From Schistosoma mansoni (lineage: Eukaryota > Platyhelminthes > Trematoda > Strigeidida > Schistosomatidae), in assembly GCF_000237925.1 (NCBI RefSeq), contig NW_017386042.1:248001-312000 (forward strand): a DNA stretch of 64,000 bases, given 5' to 3'. The notes under the pieces were generated by a model. The model worked only from the letters and a program-made list of their open reading frames with translations. It was not told the DNA's origin and made no database searches. Below are positions 1 through 11,919 of this stretch, piece after piece. Numbering within the stretch: the first letter of the stretch is position 1; each line of letters opens with the position of its first letter. A program made the position numbers and the translations under genes.

Positions 1-1439
1 GCAGTGAACCCTCAAGCTACCGGCCAGTGGCCCTTCTCTCCATACCTTTCAAAATTATGGAATCCCTAGTATACGACGGTATACTAGAATACTTATCATC
101 CTCAAAGTTCTACTCGCCTCAACAGCATGGTTTCAGAAAAGGTCATTCTTGTATGACCAACCTGCTGATTGCGGTGGATAGATGGACAACCATCGTTGAT
201 CGCAAGGGGAAGGTTGACGTCATCTACCTGGACTTATCAAAAGCTTTTGATAGGGTCAACCACGCATGTCTTATCAAGAAGCTTGGACGATTGGGTATAA
301 AACCCCCTTTGATTGATTGGCTTTCTTCATATTTAGAAAACCGACACTTTAAGGTCAGGGTTAACTTTACTCTCTCTCAGGCTATGGAATGTCCTAGTGG
401 GGTCCCCTAGGGCCCAATACTAGGACCTCTTCTCTTCTTGATTTATATTAACGATCTTCCTCAACAAGTTTCATCTGACTTATTGCTTTTTGCTGATGAT
501 GTGAAACTTTGGAGAGAGATGCGTAACCATAAAGATATACTAGTTCTTCAGGAGGATCTGACTCGACTTCAAAGTTGGGCAGATGACAACGGACTTACCT
601 TCAACACTTCAAAGTGCAAGGTAGTCCATCTGCGACATGTTGCAGACCATAGTTATAACTTAGGTAACTCCCCTCTAGAAGTTTCCCAAGTTGAAAAAGA
701 TTTAGGAGTGTTGGTACCGTACGACCTGAAGTCGTATGCGAACTGTGACAAAAACGCCTCTCAAGCAAACCTTGCACTGGTAACATTGAAGCGCATTTTT
801 GGCCAGTTTGACGGTAGAACCTTCCATATAATCTTCAACAGTTTTATTCGTCCCCATTTAGAGTACGGAAACATAGTATTTCCTCCCTCCCTCCAAAAGG
901 ATAAGGACACTCTGGAACGTATACAACGTCGAGCCACGAAATCAGTTCGGGGACTCAAATTCAAACCTTATGAAGAGCGCCTCAAATCACTTAACCTTTA
1001 CCCATTAGAGTACAGGCGTCTTAGAGGTGATCTTCTTATGACTTATAGTATCCTTAATACTTCTGGTCATCCCCTTACACATCTTCTTAAGCTTAGTCAC
1101 AACACTAACCTAAGCGGTGATACCCAGAAATTGGAGACCCAAAAAAGCAGGACAGACTGTAGACACAACTTCTACTCCGTTAGAATTGTCAAATGCTGGA
1201 ATTCGCTGCCGACTGAGCTAGTCCAAGCGACCTCCCAAGAGTTCTTTAAGAGGAAACTTGACTTATTCTTAAGGACTAAGGATAACATATTATTATGATT
1301 TACCAAATTCTTTTTTTCCTCTATTATCGTTCATATACCTAGGTTCTTGCCTGGAGGTATTGGTGATCCACTGCTACTAGACACGGAAGCCCGTTAAGCG
1401 AAAGCTTCTTCTATTCCGTCCTCAACCATTTGAACCATT
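1..1439 (+). mobile_element. CR1-like LINE, copy A (5' part outside window)
   Basis: Non-LTR retrotransposon encoding a reverse transcriptase (RT) that would copy its own RNA at a nicked target. RT motifs appear in order: SSYRPVALLS, QHGFRKGHS, the motif A segment IYLDLSKAFDRV, motif C LLLFADDVKLW, then a C-terminal domain ending near 1298. The 3' end carries two copies of the 9-mer AACCATTTG, and CR1-group elements end in short tandem repeats rather than poly(A). It matches the minus-strand copy at 9742-11180 base for base wherever I compared, with no length difference, and the two diverge at 1440. The flanks differ, which favours two insertions over one local duplication. The 5' end lies beyond the window edge. 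The clade is assigned from motif style only. Confidence 0.88.
3..1298 (+). pseudogene. RT ORF of LINE copy A, one in-frame TAG
   Basis: A single reading frame runs from the window edge to the stop after 1295, interrupted only by a TAG at 408-410. The TAG sits where RTs have glutamine in the GVPQG block (motif B region), so the frame reads GVP-stop-GPILGPLLF. The stretch after the TAG stays open for 296 codons, including FADD. CAG to TAG is a single C-to-T change. The same TAG is in the other copy at 10771-10773. Confidence 0.85.
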
Positions 1440-1582
1440 TGTTTATTCGCTTGATTTGAAGTTAAACACTAACGCGGCTTAAGTATTTTAAACTCGGTCG
1501 TAATCATGGGTTCAGATTTACTTTGTTCGAGCATCAAGGTACGTTTGGTACTCCTTTTGTTTTTACTTTTATTGTATTTTAG

Positions 1583-1942
1583 TGCCACCGTTTGCTCAAA
1601 CGTTTGGTCCACGTCGGGAAACGGAAGCTTGAAAAGTTTGAACGACATAGCCCAGGCAAGTTACTTAACCGCCACTTATTGTGTAAGGCTTTAAGTACTT
1701 GGAAGGCTATGCGTTCTTTACAGAATCCCCATAATTGTTGGTCTCTTATAGAGCCTTCGTGTTCAATCAGCTCTCAGTGGGATGAAGATTGTGAATTTAT
1801 CAGTGTTTGTGATTTAACTGTGTCGGACCCTAGTTATTGCGATCTGTTGTCTAACACATCCGTAGACAGTGTTGATAAGGATGTTATATCTAGTGATCAT
1901 GATTATGCGTCACCCATTTTAGTTATAGGTTCTAATCTATAG
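1583..1942 (+). CDS. Candidate terminal exon of unknown gene
   Basis: An open frame of about 119 codons follows a good 3' splice site (pyrimidine-rich stretch ending TATTTTAG at 1575-1582) and ends in TAG at 1940-1942. The frame begins Cys-His-Arg-Leu-Leu and has a basic first third, then an acidic Ser/Asp-rich tail ending VIGSNL. I do not recognise a domain. If it is real, it is the last exon of a plus-strand gene whose earlier exons lie left of the window or behind LINE copy A. An AATAAA-like signal occurs only near 2328, which is far for a schistosome 3' end. It could also be a chance frame or part of an old repeat. Confidence 0.35.
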   Translation, partial: CHRLLKRLVHVGKRKLEKFERHSPGKLLNRHLLCKALSTWKAMRSLQNPHNCWSLIEPSCSISSQWDEDCEFISVCDLTVSDPSYCDLLSNTSVDSVDKDVISSDHDYASPILVIGSNL

Positions 1943-4218
1943 TTATGCACATATTGAGTTTCTTAAACTTATATAACTTATTCCCTTTCTCTTAACCCGA
2001 CTACACAATAGGCGGCCTTTAAAGAAAGGATAAAAAGTTCAGAATTGCTCTTGGTACCACTGTCTTTCCACATGAGTTTGATGTCTCTGTCGCTGCATAC
2101 CTCAAGATTGATTCCCAAACTCTATTACTTTGTATCAGACGAACATTTGTACATAGCTTTCCAATAATAATATGTTGAATTCCATTTCTTGTGTCTTCTG
2201 TTTACGGTTCTAGCAACTGGTAAGAGTGACTTAAATATCCTGAAGTAAAAAATTGAATCGAAATTTACGGACTATTTTTAACCATATTCGATTTTTAGGT
2301 GGTTTCACCTTGAGTTGGTGGCACATCGGAATAAATTCGATCGTAGTCATGTTCTCCCCGACCTAACTGTCATGTGCGGCAGGTTAATAAGCCGCGATTG
2401 CTTCCGCTTCTGTATTCTACATAGTCTCGTACACCCATGCCATGATTCCTTGAAGTTCCGACTTCTGTACAGTCTATACACAAAATCAGTAGACCCTAAC
2501 GGCTACGTGATTGCACTGTTCTTGCCAGCGATAAGTTCTAGGTCCTCGTAATCAATGAAGTGCTCTAAATCCCTTTAAGCTGTGCCGTACGATGGTTTGA
2601 ACTGTTGCACCTGCCATGTTTTATAATTTCTGATGTGTACTATATACTTTCAGGTTAGTGCAAATATTTCAGCTGTTTGCTGACACTTACAAGGGCCACA
2701 TCTGCTGCAGTCCTTCCATCTTAGATCTAATCTGAAATAAGGGTGTTTGAAAGTATGGAACCACCTTCGGCTGAATGATTATCTCCCATCCCATGACGTA
2801 TTGTATTAGCGCAAATAATCTTCAGTAAATTAAAACCAGTGGGGATAACGCGAGGTTGGTCGTTAACCAAGAGTTTTGATTGGACTTTGCAGTCGCTCAG
2901 AAGTTTCGGTTCAAGTCATGTCAGACATTGCCCAGTGTCTTGGTAGTTTTCTCGAATTGGTTGACTTTTGAAATGTCTGTCTTTAAGTATTAGAAATATA
3001 GCTTTCCTGGGGACTGGCCTTTAACAATCTTTAATATACTCTTTTAGAATACCTTGGAGACTTCCATATTATTGGACTGTCCTGCCATTCATGGATCCGA
3101 TGCTTATTGGATGGTTTGATTTCAGTTGTCTCCAGTTTAACAGTATATAGGAACACAATTTAAAGCCTCCTAACATCGAAGTTTTTAACATCTGCTGCTA
3201 CCTATAATTAGTGGTTGTTAGGTCTGCGTCAATTGAGAGTCGTCGGGTCTAGTTTCTATTCAAGAGAGATACTTGCTAGTCGAGAATGGTTTGGTGTAAG
3301 CACTACACAGATGTTAATTGGAGTTAGCCTGGTTGTGCTGAAACATAATAATGTCAGAGCTAGTGAGCTGGCACTTTAGTCGTCATATTATTGCCAGCAA
3401 TAAGTCGATACATCACGAGTAGGTACTTGTTCGCCATGTGATATGAAGTGTTTACGGCGTTTTTGACTTGAATACACGGTGTTTAGTGAGTCTTTTATTC
3501 AGTCGCAATCGTAGTATTTAGTTATAAATATTCGTACGTATCTCACTATTGAGATTCCGCAAGTCAGACTCGAGCGTACGGTGATGATTTGGTAAAGTAA
3601 AGAGGAATCACAGTGAGGATTTGTTTTGGGAAACAGTGGTATTATGCAGCAGTGTTGCTTGGTTACTGCAAATGCCCATTTTGTTGAATCGTTTGTACTT
3701 TAATCGCCTTGCTGCTAAACAGGTCTTTGGTTTCCGCTCAAAGTTCATCTTATAGCTTCATGTTGTAATTGGTAACCCTCGGTCTTGGGTCACATCATTG
3801 TTGTTTTGAAATATAAGTCCCACGATTTTCGTACATAATGTCGTCCACTGCTGAGCAAATAGAAAGTTTGCCTGGCTTAAGCACCAATATACCCATATTT
3901 GTTTTCTAGATTGACTTAACCTATAAACTTGGGCTCTAGAATTGCCCACAACGATCATTTTGCGAAAGAGGTCAGAGGGCTTCGTGTGAAACCCAACATT
4001 TAATTAGTCCGAGTTGTAGTCTGTCAAACGACGAAGGGTCAACACTATGTTCCTTACTCTATGGTTTGGCACGTAAAAGACCGTCGATAGGTGTTTGTTC
4101 TGTTTCCGTACTTTAATATATTTTATGGTGAGAATATGAGCACTTTCACACCCTCAAATCAATAAAGTGTTTGTCCTGCTGGCTCTTCGTACTGACTAGT
4201 TGCAGTCTTAAATAGGAA
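1943..4218. other. No recognised gene
   Basis: Only short frames on both strands, with no family I recognise. Composition is less AT-rich than the intergenic DNA further right, so an old, unrecognised repeat is possible. Confidence 0.4.
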
Positions 4219-4860
4219 TATAAAGATTGAAAAAGCTCGTTTGACTTTTGCCAACTCACGTGACCTATGGCGAAGGCGAGATATCTATCTATCAATAAAA
4301 GGACGAGTATACTGTGTGGCAGTTCGTTCTGCTCTACTTGATGGCTTGGAAACGTGGTCATTAATGGTAGAAAATACTCGTGAGTTACTAGTACTCGATC
4401 ACAGAGACAAAAGAGGGACTAAGTAATCCGAGCTAGGGGTGGCCAGACCAAAACGTGGCACAAATCGATGCAGTCACTGACAAGTGGGCTGAGCCATGTT
4501 GGTAGGTGTAGACTACCTGGTTGGGATCCGCGATATGATAGCAACGGATGGTTAGAGACCCTGAATGACATGGCTCAAAATCGTTTGCAATGGCGAAGGT
4601 GCATCCGCTCTTTGTGTTCTGCCGAATTCTGCATGTCTCTATCTTTTTTCTCTTTCCAAATTTATTTCACTGTATTATACTCCTTCAATAACATCTTCAA
4701 ACCCTAATCTTTCACACTAATGCTTATACTCTTACTACTTCTACCACTATGTGATTTGAATCGACAACTGCATCTCTGTGTTAATGTGGTATGGCAACTC
4801 GAACTGATGTACTCTTTTAATAACATCTTCAAACCCTAATCCTTCGGATTACTGCTTACA
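4219..4860 (+). mobile_element. RTE-type LINE (SR2-like) 3' fragment
   Basis: C-terminal part of an RTE-clade RT protein. The frame 4241-4426 reads ...SRDLWRRRDIYLSIKGRVYC then ETWSLMVENTRELLVLDH. After a gap relative to the minus-strand relative next door, 4430-4640 gives KTWHQ-like, SHVGRCRLPGW and DMAQNRLQWRRC. About 200 bp of 3' UTR follow, with the block ATGTGGTATGGCAACTCGAA near 4779-4805 that is partly shared with 62.99 kb. The element is 5' truncated and internally deleted, so it cannot be active. It lies head-away from the minus-strand copy at 5047-6465. Confidence 0.8.
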
Positions 4861-5046
4861 CTCCTATTACTTCTACAGGATGATTGCTATGGAAATCCCT
4901 ATCACATATGTGAATGTCAACATAACCAACACGGAGATAAGTGACAATGTCATTACTAATATTTTTGGTTGGATAATCCTACAAATAACCGTAACGTCGT
5001 CAGATATAGTCACATAAATTAGTTTAACCACATATATTCTTATCTT

Positions 5047-6465
5047 CAGTCAGTCAGCTACAACGTAGGACCACGCACACATAAGTATCGGTCCAAGTTG
5101 CCACACCTCATTCGCACAACAAGATGAACATCAAATTCACAGAAGTAGTTACTCCGATGGTAGTAATATATTAAAGAAAGAGTGCATATAAAAACGTAAT
5201 ATTTGAAGGAAGGATTAGTTCGTAGAAAGGCATAAAGTAATCTCACGGTTTAAGAGAAGACAGTGTATACACCTACGTCATTGTCACTCAGTCTCCAAAC
5301 ATTGGTTACAATAGTCGCTCAGACCCTAACCAAGTAGTCTGCATCCACCAACATGGTTCATACTAGAAGCTAGTGACTTAATGGATTGGTGCCACGTTTG
5401 GGTTTGGCCGCCCCTAACTTTCTTCCATCCGTCTCCAACACTAGTCAGTATTGGGTGTCGTGGTGATAGGTGTTCAGGCATACGTAACACGTGGCCCAAC
5501 CATCTCAGTCGATGTTGATTCACAACCTCATCAACTGATTTACCATCATTCCCTAATACCCTGCGTCTAACCTCACTATTACCTATCCGGTGATCCCAGC
5601 AGATGCAAGCAGTATTTCCAAGACATGTGATCAAGTACTAGTAACTCACGAGTATTTCCTACCATTAATGACCACGTTTCCAAGCCATAAAGTAGGACAA
5701 AACGAACTGCTGTGCAGTATACTCGTCCTTTTATTGATAGATGGATATCTCGTCTTCGCCATAGGTCACGCAAGTTGGCAAAAGCCAGACGGGCTTTTTG
5801 AATCCATGCAGAGATGTCAGACACCAACCCATTAGGGCGGGTCAGACTTCCAAGATAAGTGAAGCTGTCGACGCGTTCGACTACTTCACTCCCTATCCTT
5901 AGCTCAGGTGTTGACGCAGGCCAGTCCTGAAGCAACAACTTGCATTTCGAGGGGGAGAAACACATCCGAAACATCCTGACATTGTTGTTCAGTGCTACCG
6001 AAAGACTGCATTTTATCAGCGTCTTCATCAAACAGGGCTATGTCATCTACGTTTTCTAAGTCGATAAGTAGACCTCCTGGTAGGAGATCAATTCCTGAAA
6101 ATTCAGTCGACAAGAGTGTTATTTCCAGCAAGAGGTCCATGATTAAATTAAACAGAAATAGAGATATTGGGCTGCCTTGTCGGACATCACTTGAAGTTGT
6201 TAAATCAGATGACAGTTCGCCATAAGCTCTGACTCGACAGTTAGTGTTCGAGTAAAGAGCCTTCACAAGGTCTACATACTTCTGAGGTACAGCTTTCAGT
6301 GACAGACACTGCAAAAGAACCTCTCAGTCTACAGAGTCAAATGCTGCCTTTAAATCAAGGAAGACCACCATTTTCGGACGCCGGTAAGCACGCTTGTGTT
6401 CTAAAACCTGACGAGTGACAATATGTGGTTGATTCAACCAGGCCTGAATCCAGATTGATTTTCTC
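5047..6465 (-). mobile_element. RTE-type LINE (SR2-like), RT to 3' end
   Basis: Degenerate RTE-clade element read leftwards. Motif A FLDLKAAFDSVD lies at about 6310-6370. The block DVRQGSPIS follows at about 6180-6200, then a mutated catalytic box ENVDDIAL where YADD is expected. Next come FSPSKCKLLLQDWPA, the FTYLGS block, LWRRRDIHLSIKGRVYC and HRLRWLGHVLRMPEH. At least three overlapping frames are needed to follow the protein, so it carries frameshifts and a stop just after motif A. The 3' UTR runs to about 5047 and matches the one at 31410-31700. The endonuclease half is missing. Confidence 0.85.
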
Positions 6466-8039
6466 GTGTTTACATTTGACTAGTCTTTGTTACGCATCCG
6501 ATAATTATTGAGACTAGTATTTTAGATGACATATTAGTCAAACTCAATCCGTATATGGTTATCACAGGATACGCTCCTTATTCGGACTGTATATGATACT
6601 AGATAATCATTTGATAACTGAATGCGTCATTTTTGTCCTATTTGTTACTTTATACTTATGCATATAAATAGTGAGAGCTCATGTAATTGTATAAACAGGG
6701 CTGTCCGTTTGGCTTTCTGATAGTATTATTTCTGTGGACTATACTAGTTATGGACATCGCAACTTCATCTCACTCCATTGCATTACTGTTTGCTTGATTG
6801 GGTGGATTACTAGTGGCCTGAATACATTTCAAACACTACTAATACTCTTTTTCTCACTTATCAATAATTTTGTGACTATGGTTGTAGTAGTATTAGAAAC
6901 TCGAATTCATTGATACAAACTGAACACTTTCATATGACATTCGAAAATGTCAATAGCAACACTGATTTTAAGTGACGAGTCTGCTTCTTATTTAAGCAAT
7001 TATTAATAGTGTCTTTATAGATTGTGTACTCCAAACAGGCTCTTACAGTGCGTTGACCTAATTCAGGTACTTTTAATACTCTGAAACAGTTCCTGGTTCA
7101 GATATTTCAAGGCATTAGCACTGGAGCATCAAAAGCAAGTTGAGCGACGGGAACATAAGGTTATTCAAATGATTACCACTACTGAAATTATTTCAAATCA
7201 TGGTTTAGGACGGCGTAGCTTTATGCGGTAAGTTAACATGAAATTTCTGCCCGGTATTAAAACCACACTAAGTGGAAAAAATTGTCGACATACTTCAAGC
7301 TAACCACAACAGCTTGACTGAAGATTAGTCCCTGAGGATAGTGCCTAAGTAGTAGTAAGTATCAAGAGCCGTATTGTAAAAGGGTGGACGTGAGTGACAA
7401 GCATTAATTTCAGGATTATTATCGGGGAGGAGCTACAGCAAAAGTACCATAAAACTAAGAGTCGAAAAAGTCTTCTGAAGTCGCTTGAATAACATACAAA
7501 TAGCCAGCAAAATTTATTCTTTTAAGGTCTTACCCTAACAGCATTGTTAAGTGTTTAACTCTTGCCATATTGTACCTAATCGACTCACAAACACAATATA
7601 ACACGAAAGTCGAGATTACTGTTAAACAACCGGGTATGAAAACTAGGGTCGCAAAGCGTTTAAGTGTTTATTGTGTTTGTAAAACAGATAAAGGCAAGAA
7701 ATATGAATACGAACCGCTCGACAATGCATAAAACACTAAGCAAAAGGCGATCAGTATGAAATGGACGTCAAGAAATTATGAGATTACTTGGGTTTCAACA
7801 TTTTCACTCAATTCCTGCCTACACGATGTCAAAATTAATTGCATTCTCTACTGGATGTTCATGAGTCCCTTGCCACTATTTCTGTAAAAATATACTACTA
7901 AAACACAAGGAGTATTTCATTATAACAAGAGTCACTACGCTACTACACTTTAATCCGTCCAAAAAAGGTATGCCTAGACTATCGTATATTGAAAAAAGTG
8001 ATCATTTATCGCAAAACAAAGTAGAAATGAATTTGGTTT
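6466..8039. other. No recognised gene
   Basis: AT-rich intergenic DNA downstream of the uS17m gene. There are no frames with recognisable similarity and no RNA gene visible by eye. Confidence 0.4.
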
Positions 8040-8276
8040 TCAACACTTTTCTCGATTCAGAATAGACCTCAGTGTTTCAATTGAATACTCAGGACCTTCG
8101 GAACGTAGTCCTGTGACAGGATCAGTAAGATTACCAAGAGGGAATTCGACTTTCTTTAGTTTGTACATGGTATTGAATGCCATTGGTGGGTCAGCTTTTT
8201 CAATAAGCACGATGTCTCCAACGTTGACCAAAAAACCTTGTGTATGAACCCAGTATGTTGCTGTTTGATAAAAATA
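8040..8276 (-). CDS. MRPS17: uS17m exon 2 (coding)
   Basis: 78 codons plus TGA (8040-8042). It starts YFYQTATYW and contains GDIVLIEKADPP and the family signature DPVTG. Confidence 0.78.
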   Translation of the reverse strand, partial: YFYQTATYWVHTQGFLVNVGDIVLIEKADPPMAFNTMYKLKKVEFPLGNLTDPVTGLRSEGPEYSIETLRSILNREKC

Positions 8277-8583
8277 CTGCAGGTCACATTTATAAATCGG
8301 TAACAAGACAATAGCAAATTACCTTCATCAGGAAACGATTCAAACAGAGCTTGTGCAAGCGGACCTTTACAATATCTGGGAATGACGATGTTAAACTTTG
8401 TGAAAACGGCACTATTTGCCCAATTGCATAATCGAAAGGCACTTTGGCTTTTTTCCCCGTTATACTAGCATGCTGGGGGGAAATACCTCCAAGCTCAGGC
8501 TTGTGATAAGGAAAATATTTCTGGATATGGGGTTCGATGTTTTTGAATATTTTTAAGCCACGATGCTTCCAATATCGGACCAT
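8040..8583 (-). CDS. MRPS17: Mitochondrial ribosomal protein uS17m (MRPS17)
   Basis: Small-subunit mitoribosomal protein of the uS17 family (OB fold that binds 12S rRNA). Two exons, 8323-8583 and 8040-8276, are joined in phase 0 across a 46-bp intron (8277-8322) with donor AAG/GTAATT and acceptor CTGCAG. The joined protein is 165 aa. The spliced region FLMK-YFYQTATYWVH, GDIVLIEKADPP, then YKLKKVEFPLGNLTDPVTGL aligns along its length with what I know of human MRPS17 (LLKYFNKRKTYFAHD, GDIVLL, VGKVIDPVTGK). The ATG at 8583 (MVRYWKHRGLK) is preferred because a CAG acceptor-like site lies 7 bp upstream; an in-frame ATG at 8601 is the alternative. An N-terminal extension of about 45 residues precedes the uS17 core. 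Confidence 0.8.
8323..8583 (-). CDS. MRPS17: uS17m exon 1 (coding)
   Basis: 87 codons ending in AAG directly before the GT donor. It carries the basic N-terminal extension and the first beta strands (AIGQIVPFSQ, DIVKVRLHKLCLNRFLMK). Confidence 0.72.
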
Positions 8584-9741
8584 ACTTGATCTGTACCGCA
8601 TAGAAATAAAAAACACGAACAAATCAGCATCTTATAACTGAACATTCACTAAAAGGAGTACAGGTTATCTAGACTATAAAAGAAACTTGTCAATTAAATA
8701 TTACTACGCGCTCACATGAAAATAATCCTCAAGGACCACTCAGCATTTTGAACTACCATCAAAAACACTTTGTGTCAATATTAGTACCCGATGCGGTTCA
8801 TATGAAGGGAAGTAGGCGTACTAAGACACCTTTTCATTTATACCAGGAGATTCATGGTAAGTTTGTAGGCAGTATTATTGTCAACAAAAAGTGAAGCGAT
8901 ATTGCATCCCTACTGGTAAGATTACATGTGCTGCAAGACTAAGACATTCAATTAGTATACAAACAAATAGCAAGCAGAACGACACAAGTCAGTTAACTCC
9001 CAGACTCAAAAGAATAATGAATAGGTTTGGGACGGTAATTTTGATCATGGTGATTGTGTTCAGAGTGCCAGTAGTAGATTATAAGGCTAGCTGGAAAATT
9101 GAGTAAATATGCCGAACACGAGCAAGGAAATTATCACTTGAACGACCAATCAAGCTTGATAGGTTCCCAAATCAAAATATGAGATCTTGACCATTGCCTA
9201 CCAAACAGATACGTTAAGGAGGGAGTTATCCAGTGAAAATGATTTAGATGTGCATTTATGACTTCAAGGACAGAAATAAATGTCTCTGGTGTATAAGAAG
9301 AGCACGAAATGTCATCTAGATGCATCAGCTGATGCATCTTATTGACTCTGGATCTCATGTATTGTCAGAAAACGACAGAAGCGCGATAAGCTAACTTAGT
9401 ATGAAGTACTCTTTATAGATCTATAACTAAACACAAGCTCATGAACTAGATTCTCCTAATTAGATATACATTAGTTAGCTGAGAAACTATAATTAATGGA
9501 CGAATCAATCAAATATAAGATAACGAGTCACGAATTTTGGCGTGAAGTTCATTCAACCATTTGGCTAAATGGAGTTGTGATGTTATAGCTGATGTCACCT
9601 TACGATGAAAACCCTAAATCTAATTTTAAACTCTAATCATCATCCGTACATCACAACTCTAACCTGTTTATGACCCTCAGTGGTTGTCCATTCTCAAGGT
9701 CTCTTCAGCGTCGCACGAAGGTCGTCCATAAATCATAGTCC
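8584..9741. other. No recognised gene
   Basis: Upstream of uS17m. It should contain that gene's promoter and perhaps a 5' UTR exon, but I see no core motif I can defend. A minus-strand frame of 74 codons (9134-9358) has no recognisable domain. Confidence 0.4.
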
Positions 9742-11615
9742 AATGGTTCAAATGGTTGAGGACGGAATAGAAGAAGCTTTCGCTTAACGGGCTTCCGTGT
9801 CTAGTAGCAGTGGATCACCAATACCTCCAGGCAAGAACCTAGGTATATGAACGATAATAGAGGAAAAAAAGAATTTGGTAAATCATAATAATATGTTATC
9901 CTTAGTCCTTAAGAATAAGTCAAGTTTCCTCTTAAAGAACTCTTGGGAGGTCGCTTGGACTAGCTCAGTCGGCAGCGAATTCCAGCATTTGACAATTCTA
10001 ACGGAGTAGAAGTTGTGTCTACAGTCTGTCCTGCTTTTTTGGGTCTCCAATTTCTGGGTATCACCGCTTAGGTTAGTGTTGTGACTAAGCTTAAGAAGAT
10101 GTGTAAGGGGATGACCAGAAGTATTAAGGATACTATAAGTCATAAGAAGATCACCTCTAAGACGCCTGTACTCTAATGGGTAAAGGTTAAGTGATTTGAG
10201 GCGCTCTTCATAAGGTTTGAATTTGAGTCCCCGAACTGATTTCGTGGCTCGACGTTGTATACGTTCCAGAGTGTCCTTATCCTTTTGGAGGGAGGGAGGA
10301 AATACTATGTTTCCGTACTCTAAATGGGGACGAATAAAACTGTTGAAGATTATATGGAAGGTTCTACCGTCAAACTGGCCAAAAATGCGCTTCAATGTTA
10401 CCAGTGCAAGGTTTGCTTGAGAGGCGTTTTTGTCACAGTTCGCATACGACTTCAGGTCGTACGGTACCAACACTCCTAAATCTTTTTCAACTTGGGAAAC
10501 TTCTAGAGGGGAGTTACCTAAGTTATAACTATGGTCTGCAACATGTCGCAGATGGACTACCTTGCACTTTGAAGTGTTGAAGGTAAGTCCGTTGTCATCT
10601 GCCCAACTTTGAAGTCGAGTCAGATCCTCCTGAAGAACTAGTATATCTTTATGGTTACGCATCTCTCTCCAAAGTTTCACATCATCAGCAAAAAGCAATA
10701 AGTCAGATGAAACTTGTTGAGGAAGATCGTTAATATAAATCAAGAAGAGAAGAGGTCCTAGTATTGGGCCCTAGGGGACCCCACTAGGACATTCCATAGC
10801 CTGAGAGAGAGTAAAGTTAACCCTGACCTTAAAGTGTCGGTTTTCTAAATATGAAGAAAGCCAATCAATCAAAGGGGGTTTTATACCCAATCGTCCAAGC
10901 TTCTTGATAAGACATGCGTGGTTGACCCTATCAAAAGCTTTTGATAAGTCCAGGTAGATGACGTCAACCTTCCCCTTGCGATCAACGATGGTTGTCCATC
11001 TATCCACCGCAATCAGCAGGTTGGTCATACAAGAATGACCTTTTCTGAAACCATGCTGTTGAGGCGAGTAGAACTTTGAGGATGATAAGTATTCTAGTAT
11101 ACCGTCGTATACTAGGGATTCCATAATTTTGAAAGGTATGGAGAGAAGGGCCACTGGCCGGTAGCTTGAGGGTTCACTGCGTCGACCTCCTTTGAAAATT
11201 GGTGTGATGTGGGCCAGCTTCCATATTTCCGGTAGTTTGCCTCTGCTTAGCGAGTGTGCAAACACCACGCTAAGTGGTGTCGTCAGGATTGAAGCTGCTT
11301 CCCTCAATACAGCGGAATGAACCATATCCGGACCAGGAGAAGTGTCTTTTCTTAGGTGCTGCAGTTTACGGAGCACCAGGTCAGCACTCAGGTCCACTTC
11401 GGAAAGCCCTGTAGAGGTGCAGGTGAAGCTTTCGTCAGTATGGTTGATGTGGGTCAGCTGGAATATCTGAGAGTATTGTTCAGCCAAAAGGTTAGCGGCA
11501 TCACTGTCGTTATTGGTCGGGCTATTAGGACCAAGCAGTTGGGAAACTCCAGTTTTGCCTTGTCGAAGAGAAGCTGCATAACTGAATAAACTCACACTCT
11601 CCGATGTAGAGTGAA
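9742..11615 (-). mobile_element. CR1-like LINE, copy B (5' truncated)
   Basis: Second copy of the CR1-like element of 1-1439. Matching positions in the two copies sum to 11181 with no indel across the shared 1.44 kb. This copy extends further 5' and adds the segment between endonuclease and RT (SLFSYAASLRQGKTG, TSPGPDMVHSAVLREA, then LAHITPIFKGGRRSEPSSYRP). The 5' end lies at about 11600-11620, with no endonuclease, so it is a typical 5'-truncated insertion. The 3' end at 9742 has the AACCATTTG tandem and then an unrelated flank. Near identity to copy A implies recent activity of the family. Confidence 0.88.
9883..11595 (-). pseudogene. RT ORF of LINE copy B, one in-frame TAG
   Basis: One continuous frame over 570 codons, broken only by the TAG at 10771-10773 in the GVPQG block. 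The N-terminal part is 274 codons and the C-terminal part starts MIYINDLPQQV and contains LLLFADDVKLW. Every other RT block is intact, which is unusual for a dead LINE. The 5' truncation removes the endonuclease in any case. Confidence 0.85.
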
Positions 11616-11919
11616 AAATACAATAACACCGTCTGTAACTAAGTTATGATGTGTGAATTTATCAAATCCTATACCTAATATGATGGCACACAATTCTAAA
11701 AAGGAAGTGGTATTTCTCGTCGTTGGGTTAATCTGATACAACTGATCGCTTCCTAAGGTAAAACTGTTGTTTTCATGTTTATCGAAAATGGATTTTTCTA
11801 GTTACAGTAACATGTAAGTCTCAGATCTTTTTTCAATGTCTATCACCTTTAGAACCTTGAAAATAGTTATTCTAGAGGTAACTGTCTTTCGTTGTCTTTT
11901 TTCTGAGAGACTACTTAGG
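11616..11919. other. No recognised gene
   Basis: Short spacer between the truncated end of LINE copy B and the decayed LINE to its right. Nothing recognised. Confidence 0.4.

Noticed and set aside
4241-4426. Plus-strand 61-codon frame as an independent gene
   Set aside because: It is the C-terminal region of an RTE-type RT protein.
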